The position numbers and the translations under genes are program-made. A DNA stretch of 64,000 nucleotides, from NCBI RefSeq assembly GCF_001598255.1, contig NZ_BCYP01000022.1, positions 1 through 64,000 on the forward strand, read 5' to 3'. The DNA is from Mitsuaria chitosanitabida ATCC BAA-476 = NBRC 102408 (GTDB taxonomy: Bacteria; Pseudomonadota; Gammaproteobacteria; Burkholderiales; Burkholderiaceae_C). This document shows, in pieces, positions 42,932-50,791 of the stretch. The notes under the pieces were generated by a model that did not search any database, was not told the origin of the DNA, and was given only the letters and a program-made list of their open reading frames with translations. Each line of letters starts with the position of its first letter. The first letter of the stretch is position 1.

Positions 42932-43696
42932 ATGTCCAGCACCCAAACCCTGATCGACCTCATCAAGTCGGAGCTCAAGCAGTCCGGCGTCAGCTACGCG
43001 CAGCTGGCCAAGGAACTGGACCTCTCCGAGTCCAGCGTGAAGCGCATGTTCGCCGTCGGCGGCGAGATGCCGCTGTCGCGCATCGACGAGATCTGCCGGG
43101 TGCTGAGGACCGATTTCGCGGAGCTCTCGCAGCGCCTGGCGCAAGCGCAGCCGCTGCGCCGCGAGCTGACGCTGCAGCAGGAGCGCGAGGTCGTCGCCGA
43201 CGAGAAGCTGCTGCTGACGGCGATCTGCTGCCTGAGCCAATGGACCTTCGAGCAGATCGTCTCGACCTACCGGATGAGCGAGGCCGACGCGACGCGCGCG
43301 CTCGCGCAGCTGGACCGGCTGGGCATCATCGAGCTGCGTCCGCTCAACCGCTACCGGCTGCAGGTCGCCAAGACCTTCCGCTGGCGGCCGCAAGGGCCGG
43401 TGATGAGCTTCTTCCGCGACCACGTGATGCAGGACTTCTTCGGCGGCGGCTTCGACGGCGACGCGGAGCTGCTGATGCTGGTCCACGGCCAGCTCAGCCC
43501 CGGCATGGCCCGCGAGCTGCGCGACCGTCTGCAGCGCGTGGCCGAGGACTTCTCGCGCCAGCACCTGCTGGATCAGAAGCTGCCCGAGCAGGAGAAGCGT
43601 CAGTTCACGCTGGTGATGGGCATGCGCTGCTGGCTCTTCGAGCGCTTCAAGCACCTGCAGCGGCCGGCGGGCGTGGCCAAGGCGCTTAAGCGCTGA
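42932..43696 (+). CDS. XRE-type helix-turn-helix regulator
   Basis: A 254-residue protein with an N-terminal HTH ('SYAQLAKELDLSESSVKRMFAVGGEMPLSRIDEICRVL', about 18-55). A ~190-residue C-terminal part without a named domain contains a wHTH-like stretch ('LGIIELRPLNRYRLQVAKTFRWRP') and 'FFRDHVMQDFFGGGFDGDAELL'. This two-part arrangement recurs in proteobacterial Cro/CI-family regulators of unknown signal. No target is evident from neighbours. Confidence 0.85.
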   Translation: MSSTQTLIDLIKSELKQSGVSYAQLAKELDLSESSVKRMFAVGGEMPLSRIDEICRVLRTDFAELSQRLAQAQPLRRELTLQQEREVVADEKLLLTAICCLSQWTFEQIVSTYRMSEADATRALAQLDRLGIIELRPLNRYRLQVAKTFRWRPQGPVMSFFRDHVMQDFFGGGFDGDAELLMLVHGQLSPGMARELRDRLQRVAEDFSRQHLLDQKLPEQEKRQFTLVMGMRCWLFERFKHLQRPAGVAKALKR

Positions 43697-43765
43697 GGAC
43701 GGCTCGGGTCGCCGCCCTCCCTTCGGGCGAGTGGCGACGGCGTCGCGCCGGGCCGGGCCGGGGAT

Positions 43766-44440
43766 TCACCAGAACTCCCAGCGCCCGCTCCAGACGACCC
43801 ACGCGCCGAGCACGCCATTCGTCACCGCGTGCGCGATGACCGCCGTCCACAGCTTGCCGGTGCGTTGATAGAGCCAGGCATAGGCGGCGCCGGCGACGAT
43901 GGCGGCGAGCCACAGCGTGTGCGCCAGCATGAAGACGAAGGTCGAGAGCACCAGCGCCCGCAGGCCGGCCGCGCGCGGATCGACGGACTCGAACTGCGGG
44001 CTGGCGATCCAGCGCATCAGGAAGCTGCGCCAGAACAGCTCCTCCATCACCGGCACCAGCAGTGCCGCGCCGATCCAGCGGATCGCGATCAGCGGCCAGT
44101 CGGGCCGGCCGTCGGCCGTCATGGGCACGAAGGCGGCCGTGGCCTCGCCCAGCTGCATCCACGGCGCGTCCAGCGAGATCCACAGGCCGAAGACCACCAG
44201 CCCGACGACGACGCCCAGGCCGGCCTCGCGCAGGGTGGGGCGGTTCTGGCGGGCGAGTTCGCCGTAGCTGCGCCAGTACCAGGCCAGCGCGCCGCCGACG
44301 ACGACCAGGTTCAGCCCGTAGATCCAGCGCGCGTCCACGCCCCAGGCGTTGTGCTCGGGCAGCGCGCCGCGCAGCGCGAGCAGCCCCATGAACAGGGCGA
44401 AGGGGACGATGCGGGCCCAGGCGGCAGGACTCAATGTCAT
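43766..44440 (-). CDS. CAAX-type intramembrane protease (CPBP family)
   Basis: A 224-residue integral membrane protein with about seven hydrophobic segments and the CPBP/Rce1-like motif 'EELFWRSFLMRW' (Glu-Glu at about 131-132), then a second motif 'FVFMLAHTLWL' and a third 'IAHAVTNGVLGAWV'. This version is of the type often labelled CAAX prenyl protease-related, in some genomes near exosortase genes, but no exosortase is in the window. Start ATG at 44440; the longer frame upstream is not supported by sequence character. Confidence 0.88.
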   Translation of the reverse strand: MTLSPAAWARIVPFALFMGLLALRGALPEHNAWGVDARWIYGLNLVVVGGALAWYWRSYGELARQNRPTLREAGLGVVVGLVVFGLWISLDAPWMQLGEATAAFVPMTADGRPDWPLIAIRWIGAALLVPVMEELFWRSFLMRWIASPQFESVDPRAAGLRALVLSTFVFMLAHTLWLAAIVAGAAYAWLYQRTGKLWTAVIAHAVTNGVLGAWVVWSGRWEFW

Positions 44441-44504
44441 GCGGCCAATGTAGCGGCGACCCGTGAATCGACCATGGGGACAAGGCCTGACCCTGGTCGC
44501 GGTT

Positions 44505-45482
44505 TCACGGGATGCTGCTGTCCACCGCGCTGACGGCACTTGCGGCGCTTCCCGCGCTTCCGGCGGCGTTCCCCGCGGCATGTCCCGCCGCGCTTCCCGA
44601 GAACGCATGCCGGAGCGCCTCGATCGCGTGCCGGACCTTGGCCGGCTGGGCGTCGCGCTGCGGGGTCATGACGTGCACCGGCAGCACCGGCAGCGACCAG
44701 CCCGGCAGCAGCGGCAGCAGCCGGCCTTGTCCCTGCGCCTCGTCCACGTCCTCGGGGCTGAGCATCGCCAGCCCCATGCCCGCCTCGCACAGCTGCTGCA
44801 GGCTGAGCTGGTTGTTGCTGCTCGCGCGCGGCGTCACGCGCAGCAGCTCCTCCCGCCCGTCCGGCCCGCGCAGCGGCAGCGGCTTGGGCGCGCCGGCATC
44901 GGAGCGCAGGGCCAGCCAGTCGTGCCGGGTGAGGTCCGCCATCGAGGTCGGCACGCCGCGCCGCGCCAGATAGGCCGGCGCCGCATAGAGCCCGACCGTC
45001 TTCGCGCCGACGCGCTGCGCCACCCAGCTGCTGTCGGGCAGCCGCCCGAAGCGGACCGCCAGGTCGATGCGCTTGGCCACGAGATCGGTGAAGCCGTCGT
45101 CGACCTCCAGATGCAGGCTCATCAAGGGGTGCGCGGTCACCAGCGGCGCCAGTGCCGGCCCGATCTGCCGCGCCGAGCCCACCGGGGCGCTGATCCGCAG
45201 CTCCCCCTCCGGCGCGTCGCGCAGGTGGTGCAGCTGGGTCTGGGCCTCCCGCGCCGCGGCCAGCATGGCCTGGCAACCCTGCACGAAGCGCTCGCCCGCC
45301 GGGGTCAGGCTGATGCGGCGCGTCGAGCGGTGCAGCAGCGTCACGCCCATGTCGCGCTCCAGCGCTCGCAGCTGCTGGCTCACCGCGGAGGTCGTCGTCT
45401 GCAGCTGCCGCGCCGCGGCCACCAGGCTGCCCTGTTCCACGACGGTCGCCAGCACCGCCATCCGTCGCAATTGGTCCAGCAT
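44505..45482 (-). CDS. LysR-family transcriptional regulator
   Basis: A 325-residue LysR protein. HTH region 'GSLVAAARQLQTTTSAVSQQLRALERDMG', effector domain about 90-295. The C-terminus is an odd 25-residue tail made almost only of Ala, Gly and Ser ('SGSAAGHAAGNAAGSAGSAAS'), a likely low-complexity expansion. It is divergent from an NmrA-like SDR at 45635 across 152 bases with a dyad next to its start, so it probably regulates that gene and itself. Confidence 0.92.
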   Translation of the reverse strand: MLDQLRRMAVLATVVEQGSLVAAARQLQTTTSAVSQQLRALERDMGVTLLHRSTRRISLTPAGERFVQGCQAMLAAAREAQTQLHHLRDAPEGELRISAPVGSARQIGPALAPLVTAHPLMSLHLEVDDGFTDLVAKRIDLAVRFGRLPDSSWVAQRVGAKTVGLYAAPAYLARRGVPTSMADLTRHDWLALRSDAGAPKPLPLRGPDGREELLRVTPRASSNNQLSLQQLCEAGMGLAMLSPEDVDEAQGQGRLLPLLPGWSLPVLPVHVMTPQRDAQPAKVRHAIEALRHAFSGSAAGHAAGNAAGSAGSAASAVSAVDSSIP

Positions 45483-45496
45483 CGCGTTTGATTGTG

Positions 45497-45507
45497 TAGA
45501 TCGTCTA
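45497..45507. promoter_or_regulatory. LysR-box-like dyad in the LysR/SDR divergent region
   Basis: TAGA-TCG-TCTA, a perfect short dyad, lies 14 bases upstream of the LysR start, where autoregulatory LysR sites commonly sit. Short length makes chance likely. Confidence 0.3.
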
Positions 45508-45634
45508 AAGAATGAAAGCCGATTCTGAGGACTTCTGCTGCGATTGTGAAGTTTCTACAGTTCATCCCATCGCTGAAGCGCTTCTCTCCCCCCGAGACGC
45601 GGAGGCTTCTCCCCTCTCCTCGAAAGGAACTCCC

Positions 45635-46276
45635 ATGAAAGTCGCCCTGATCGGCCCCACCGGATTCGTCGGCAGCGCCGTGCTGAAGGAACTGCTGTCC
45701 CGCGGTCATGACGTCGTCGCCCTGGCGCGCGACCCGTCCAAGCTGGAAGCCCGCGCCGGGCTGACCGTGGTCAAGGCCGATGCCAAGCAGGCCGACCAGA
45801 TCGCCGCGGCGGTCAAGGGCACGGACGCCGTGGTCAGCGCCTACAACCCGGGCTGGTCGGTGGCTGACATCCACACCGAGTTCCTGGAAGGCACCCGCGC
45901 CATCTATGACGGCGTGAAGCGCGCCGACGTGAAGCGCCTGCTGGTGGTCGGCGGCGCCGGCAGCCTGTACGCCGCGCCCGGCCTGCAGATCGTCGACACG
46001 CCCGAGTTCCCCGAGCAGTGGAAGCAGGGCGCGCTGGCGGCCCGCGAGGCGCTGAACCTGATCCGCCTGGAAACCTCGCTGGACTGGACCTTCCTGTCGC
46101 CGGCCGTGCACCTGGAGCCGGGCGAGCGCCGCGGCAGCTACCGCGTCAGCCTGGACACGCCGGTGATGGACGCCGACGGCCCGGCCCACGTGTCGACCGC
46201 CGACCTGGCCGTCGCCATCGTCGACGAACTGGAGCGCCCGCAGCACATCCGCCGCCGCTTCACGGTCGGCTACTGA
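45635..46276 (+). CDS. NAD(P)-dependent oxidoreductase, NmrA/atypical SDR type
   Basis: A 213-residue atypical SDR. Nucleotide-binding start 'MKVALIGPTGFVGSAVLKELLSRGHDVVALARDP', then 'DAVVSAYNPGW' and 'LLVVGGAGSLYAAPG'. The family (YwnB/NmrA-like) includes redox sensors and reductases; the substrate is unknown. AAAGGA precedes the ATG at 45635. The divergent LysR gene is its probable regulator. A large hairpin (46350-46389) follows. Confidence 0.9.
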   Translation: MKVALIGPTGFVGSAVLKELLSRGHDVVALARDPSKLEARAGLTVVKADAKQADQIAAAVKGTDAVVSAYNPGWSVADIHTEFLEGTRAIYDGVKRADVKRLLVVGGAGSLYAAPGLQIVDTPEFPEQWKQGALAAREALNLIRLETSLDWTFLSPAVHLEPGERRGSYRVSLDTPVMDADGPAHVSTADLAVAIVDELERPQHIRRRFTVGY

Positions 46277-46349
46277 TCGGCGCGTCGATCCCGGGGCACG
46301 GGTCCCGGACGATCGATTCGACGAATCGCCGCGCCTCACGCGCGGCCCT

Positions 46350-46389
46350 GAAACGCGACGCGCGCCTCGAGGGCGCGCGTTGTCGTTTC
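46350..46389. terminator. Hairpin between convergent SDR and rlmJ
   Basis: A core stem ACGCGCGCC/GGCGCGCGT (46358-46380) with an outer GAAACG/CGTTTC pair gives a long hairpin bounded by AAA and TTT. Good bidirectional terminator position. Confidence 0.6.
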
Positions 46390-46421
46390 CACCGGGGAGC
46401 GCGCGGATCGCGCGCTTCGCG

Positions 46422-47276
46422 TCAGGCGGACTGCTGCTCCAGCAGGTAGTTGGCGTCGTCGTACTGGCCCAGCGTGTCGACCAGGATCGGCAGGCATTCG
46501 GCCAGCTTGTCGTGCAGCGTGAAGGGCGGGTTCACCACGAACATGCCCGAGCCCATCATCCCGAAGCCGCGCTCGTCGGCCTGGGTGACGGTGAGCCGCA
46601 CGTGCAGCCAGCCCTTCTTGGCGACCGGGTCGGCGGCGGACTTCAGGCGCTGCACCAGCTGGGCCGACTCGATGGTCTGCAGCTGCGGGTACCAGATCGC
46701 GAAGGTGCCGTCGGCGAAGCGCTGCAGGCCCTCGCGCAGCGCGGCCACGACCTTGCCGTAGTCGGCCTTGATCTCGTAGGGCGGGTCGATCAGCACCACG
46801 CCGCGGCGCGACGGGGGCGGCAGCTCGGCCTTCAGCGAGGCGAAGCCGTCCTGCATCATGACCTGCGTGTTGGGCCGGTCCTCCAGGTAGCTGGCGAGGA
46901 TGCGGTGGTCGGTGGGATGCAGCTCGTAGCAGCGCAGGCGGTCCTGGTCGCGCATCAGGAAGCGCGAGATCGCCGGGGAGCCGGGGTACTGCTCGAGCTT
47001 CTTGCCCGGGTTGAAGTCGTGCACCAGCTGGACGTACTGCTGGAGCGGCTCCGGCAGGTCGGTGCGGGCATACAGGGCGGCGATGCCGCCGGCGTGCTCG
47101 GCGTTCTTCTGGGCATAGCGGCCGTCCAGGGCGTAGCCGCCGGCGCCGGCATGGGTGTCCACCACGGTGTAGGCCTTGTCCTTCTCGCCCATGTAGCGGA
47201 GGACCTCGGCCAGCACCAGGTGTTTGAGCACGTCGGCATGGTTGCCGGCGTGGAAAGCGTGTCGGTAAGCGAGCAT
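46422..47276 (-). CDS. rlmJ: 23S rRNA (adenine(2030)-N6)-methyltransferase
   Basis: RlmJ methylates A2030 of 23S rRNA. The 284-residue protein opens 'MLAYRHAFHAGNHADVLKHLVL', as in E. coli RlmJ, which sets the start at the ATG at 47276 rather than the GTG three codons upstream. SAM-dependent methyltransferase motifs 'VVDTHAGAGGYAL' and 'GVVLIDPPYEIKADY' (about 164) are present. It ends where composition changes: the sequence from about 47350 onward is less GC-rich. Confidence 0.95.
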   Translation of the reverse strand: MLAYRHAFHAGNHADVLKHLVLAEVLRYMGEKDKAYTVVDTHAGAGGYALDGRYAQKNAEHAGGIAALYARTDLPEPLQQYVQLVHDFNPGKKLEQYPGSPAISRFLMRDQDRLRCYELHPTDHRILASYLEDRPNTQVMMQDGFASLKAELPPPSRRGVVLIDPPYEIKADYGKVVAALREGLQRFADGTFAIWYPQLQTIESAQLVQRLKSAADPVAKKGWLHVRLTVTQADERGFGMMGSGMFVVNPPFTLHDKLAECLPILVDTLGQYDDANYLLEQQSA

Positions 47277-47485
47277 GTCCGGCACTGTACCCGCGATCCC
47301 GGCGGCATCGCCGCCGCGAACACGATCGCAGCGTCCGCTCAGCGACTGAAACCGGCGAGTCGCGATCGATCAATGTTCCCGCGCGGCCCTGTTGGAAACG
47401 TCCCGAAAGAGATGGCTGCATCCCAAGGGCTGCGGATGACCTCTTCCGGGCCGGAGCAGGATCATGCCTTTCGAGGAGATGGCGC

Positions 47486-49099
47486 ATGAACACGAAGCTT
47501 CGTCAGTCCGACCTGCCAGCCGCTGTGCCGGTGCAAGACTTGTTTGGAGACATGTCCTCGACGGACATGATCGCGTCGACCCACACGCAGGAGCTCGTGA
47601 TTGCGTTGTGCGGGCCGATGGGATCGCCTCTCCACGAGGTCGCGTCGAAGCTCGAACTGATGCTCAAGACCACGTTCGGCTACGACTGCTCGATTCTTCG
47701 GCTCAGCGACTACATCCAGGATCACGCCAAGCGCGCGGGCCGCCCGCTGTCGACGAAGCCGGCGCCACGTCGCAACGACCTTATCAGTCTGGGCGATGAG
47801 ATGAGGGGTGTGTACGGGGCAAGCGTTCTGGCGGAGCTTGCCGTGAACGAGATACGACTCGGTAGAGAGTTGCATCACAAGGACAAGGCGACAGGGCAGT
47901 TTGCTCCGCGGCGCATGTGTCACATCATCGATTCGATTAAGAACCAGCAAGAGTTGGAGCTGCTGCGCACCGTCTATCGAGAGGTGCTGTACGTGGTCGG
48001 AGTCTTCTCCCCGCTTCCGAATCGTGAAGAGGCGCTGCGAAATCAGGGGCTGGACAACGGCGACATCGCCAAGCTGATGGACAGGGATTCCGGGGAGGAG
48101 TTAGCCGCGGGGCAGACCGTCGACGAGACGTTCCCGCAGTGCGACTTCTTTCTTCGTATGGATGCCAATACCGATACCCAGTTGCGCGGTCGAGTGGAGC
48201 GATTCCTTCACCTGATACTGGGGACACAGGTCATCACGCCGACGCGAGCCGAGACTGCGATGTACGCGGCCGCATCCGCAGCGGGGAACTCGGCCTGCCT
48301 TTCGAGGCAGGTGGGAGCCGCGGTGACCGACGAGGATGGCGAGGTGCTCGCCATCGGATGGAACGACGTGCCTCGGCCGTTCGGCGACCTCTACGTGACC
48401 GACCTCGCATCCGATCCGACTGGGGACAAGGACAAGCGTTGCTGGAACTACGGGGGAAAGTGCCACAACGACGAGGAGAAGAGCATCCTTGCTGCGCACG
48501 TCATTGAAGCCCTCGCGCCGTACATCCACGAGAACAAGCGAGCAGATGCCGCGCAGGCGGTATCGAAGAACAAGAAGCTGCGCGGGTTGATTGAGTTCTC
48601 CCGCGCCATTCATGCCGAGATGCATGCGATCCTCACCGCGTTGCGGCAGAAGGGGGATCGTGTGCGGGGAGGCAAGATCTTCGTCACGACCTACCCGTGC
48701 CACTCCTGCGCGAGACACATCGTTGCGGCGGGCATCAAGGAGGTCTACTTCATCGAGCCCTACAAGAAGAGCTTGGCCACCAAGCTGCATGGGGACGCAA
48801 TGACTGAAAGCGAGCAGACGTCCGACAAGGTGCGTTTGATTCCCTATGACGGGGTCGCGCCGACGCGGTACCTCAGCCTGTTCAAGATGAAGCCGAACTC
48901 TCGCAAGAAGGATGGCCGAGTCGTGCGCATTGCTCCTGACATCGCCACGCCGAAGCTTGAGAAGAGTCTTGAAGCCTTGCCAGCTCTGGAAGGGCTAGTC
49001 ATAGAATCGCTCCGTCGCCGAAGTCTCATCGAGACTCATCAACCCCTCGCTCCCTTGCACGCCGTAGAACATGAAGCACCCGGAACAGATCCCGTTTGA
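47486..49099 (+). CDS. Anti-phage dCTP deaminase (AvcD/DcdV type)
   Basis: A 537-residue two-domain protein. The N-terminal half (about 35-230) is a P-loop kinase-like domain, with a degenerate phosphate loop 'GPMGSP' (43-48) that lacks the usual Lys. The C-terminal half is a zinc cytidine/deoxycytidylate deaminase: His376-Ala-Glu378 ('HAEMHA') and Pro404-Cys405-x2-Cys408. This architecture is that of bacterial dCTP/dCMP deaminases that deplete deoxycytidine nucleotides when phage infection halts host transcription. A GAGGAG site precedes the ATG. Codons are markedly more AT-rich than neighbours, which points to acquisition. A short frame overlaps its 3' end. Confidence 0.88.
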   Translation: MNTKLRQSDLPAAVPVQDLFGDMSSTDMIASTHTQELVIALCGPMGSPLHEVASKLELMLKTTFGYDCSILRLSDYIQDHAKRAGRPLSTKPAPRRNDLISLGDEMRGVYGASVLAELAVNEIRLGRELHHKDKATGQFAPRRMCHIIDSIKNQQELELLRTVYREVLYVVGVFSPLPNREEALRNQGLDNGDIAKLMDRDSGEELAAGQTVDETFPQCDFFLRMDANTDTQLRGRVERFLHLILGTQVITPTRAETAMYAAASAAGNSACLSRQVGAAVTDEDGEVLAIGWNDVPRPFGDLYVTDLASDPTGDKDKRCWNYGGKCHNDEEKSILAAHVIEALAPYIHENKRADAAQAVSKNKKLRGLIEFSRAIHAEMHAILTALRQKGDRVRGGKIFVTTYPCHSCARHIVAAGIKEVYFIEPYKKSLATKLHGDAMTESEQTSDKVRLIPYDGVAPTRYLSLFKMKPNSRKKDGRVVRIAPDIATPKLEKSLEALPALEGLVIESLRRRSLIETHQPLAPLHAVEHEAPGTDPV

Positions 49100-49295
49100 C
49101 TTCGCGGTTTTGGAGGCGGTGCCTTGCGAGCCTCCGCGGGCGCAAGTTCTTCAACTCGCCGACGCTCGAGCGCGCAGGGAGGCCCAAGTGATTTCGGCAG
49201 CGTACGACGCCATCTTCGAGAGCATCCGCCACATCGACATCACCCGCGGCCGCCGCATGGCCGAGGCCCGCGAGCAGGTCACCCACACGCGCTGA
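49071..49295 (+). CDS. Small protein overlapping the dCTP deaminase gene
   Basis: A 74-residue frame that starts inside the last 29 bases of the deaminase gene, in another frame. The peptide is 'MKHPEQIPFDFAVLEAVPCEPPRAQ', then a predicted helix ('QLADARARREAQVISAAYDAIFESIRHI') and a basic end. No Shine-Dalgarno is seen, but stop-to-start overlap allows coupling. Composition begins as the island's and moves to the GC-rich host style. I do not recognise a family. It could be a real partner or the remnant of an older gene at the junction. Confidence 0.5.
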   Translation: MKHPEQIPFDFAVLEAVPCEPPRAQVLQLADARARREAQVISAAYDAIFESIRHIDITRGRRMAEAREQVTHTR

Positions 49296-49298
49296 TCC

Positions 49299-50504
49299 TC
49301 ACACCTGGAACGCCCCCGGCGAATACGCCGTCCCCGCCGGCACTTCCTTGAGCGCGCAGGGGTGCTGGTACTGCATCGCCGGCCGCAGCGATTGCCCGTC
49401 CACCTCACCCGGATCCACCGCCCGACCGATCAGCGGCGAGCCCGGCCGCAGGCGGAAGTCGTAGCGGTCCGCGTCGACGAAGGCGTCCAGGCCGACGAAG
49501 TAGTTGTGGTGCTGCTCCCGGTCCGGCCCGGCGGGCAGCTCCTGCTTGCCGTGCAGCAGGTTGTCGATCAGCCGCAGCTTCTGCGCCGGCTGGGCCATCC
49601 GCAGGTAGACGCCCCCCTGCGGCCGCCGGTCCACCAGCGTGTTGTTGATCAGGTGCAGCTCGTTGCGCGGGTGGCTCAGTCCCTCGCTGCCGTAGGCGAT
49701 CAGGTGGTAGTTCTCGGTCGACGGGCTTTGCTGGATCACGTTGCCCATCACCAGCGCCAGGCCGCCGTTGGGGAACTCCAGCTCGAAGCTGGCATGGCCG
49801 GTCTCGTCGGTGAGACGGTTGTAGAAGAGGTGGTTCACCGCCGCGCGGGTCTTGAGCAGGTGGCCGCTCGCGCCATGGTGGAAATAGCTGCCCAGCACGA
49901 CCAGCTTGCCGATCGCGCCGACGTAGCAGTTGTGCGTGTGACCGTCGCCCGGCGCGATCGCGCCGAAGTCGCAGGACTCGAGGCGCAGTTCGATCGAGGC
50001 GTCGTTCGCGGCCAGCAGGCCGTTCTCGTTGTCCTGGAAACGGCAGTCGCGCAGCGTCAGCGATCCCTGCTCCAGGCGGATGCCGGCACCGTTGCGGTCC
50101 GGCACCTTCGCGCCGATGAAGTCGAAGCCCTCGATCGTCATCCGCTTGCCGCGGGTGACGAAGATGCCCTTGCCCTGCGCATGCGCGCCGTTGGCGGGGA
50201 GGCGGACCCGGCCGCCCACCGCCTTCAGGGTCAGGTCGTCCTGCGACCAGGCGGCCACGTCGCCGGGGTACTCGCCGGCCTGGACCTCGATCGTCGTGCC
50301 CGGCTTGGCCTGGGCCGCGGCCGCGGCCAGCGTCTTGACGGGGTGATCGCGGCCGACCTTCAGCACGGGCCTGGACCCACCCTGCGCCCGCGCCGCCGGC
50401 AGCCACAGGGGAGACGCGGTCGGCAGCGTCAGCGCGGTGCCGGCCAGCAGCAGGCGGCGTCGGTGGCGGGAGAGCAGGGCCTGATCGAGCGCGGAACCGG
50501 ACAT
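49299..50504 (-). CDS. Exported right-handed beta-helix protein
   Basis: A 401-residue exported protein with a Tat-like signal ('SRHRRRLLLAGTALTLPTA', cut about 'ARAQGG'). The body is a right-handed parallel beta-helix with PbH1-like turns: 'GKGIFVTRGKRMTIEGFDFIGA', 'GAGIRLEQGSLTLRDCRFQDNENGL', 'IELRLESCDFGAIA'. Such proteins include pectate lyases and polysaccharide-binding proteins, but no catalytic signature is clear. The ATG at 50504 is chosen over an earlier frame. The next 287 bases up to the Old Yellow Enzyme gene contain no gene. Confidence 0.85.
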   Translation of the reverse strand: MSGSALDQALLSRHRRRLLLAGTALTLPTASPLWLPAARAQGGSRPVLKVGRDHPVKTLAAAAAQAKPGTTIEVQAGEYPGDVAAWSQDDLTLKAVGGRVRLPANGAHAQGKGIFVTRGKRMTIEGFDFIGAKVPDRNGAGIRLEQGSLTLRDCRFQDNENGLLAANDASIELRLESCDFGAIAPGDGHTHNCYVGAIGKLVVLGSYFHHGASGHLLKTRAAVNHLFYNRLTDETGHASFELEFPNGGLALVMGNVIQQSPSTENYHLIAYGSEGLSHPRNELHLINNTLVDRRPQGGVYLRMAQPAQKLRLIDNLLHGKQELPAGPDREQHHNYFVGLDAFVDADRYDFRLRPGSPLIGRAVDPGEVDGQSLRPAMQYQHPCALKEVPAGTAYSPGAFQV

Positions 50505-50791
50505 CGTGGGGACTCCCGGAAGGCCGCGCGGGGCGGCGACAGAGGCGTGGGGGCAGGCGGGATGCCAGGGCGACGGCGCTCCTTTCGGGAGCGGTGGCGC
50601 GCGGGGCCGGGCGAGTGTAGCCAAGCGACCGGTCCCGCCGGTGACGCCCGGCCAAGGCCCCAGCGGGCGTCCGGACTGTCGCCAACGCGCAGCGGCGGGC
50701 GGGGCATCTGGCTAAGCTGCGCGCCATGACTTCCGACCCGGCCGGGAACCCCGCGCCGCGTTTCCCCCTCACCCCGCATCCTCGAATCGAT

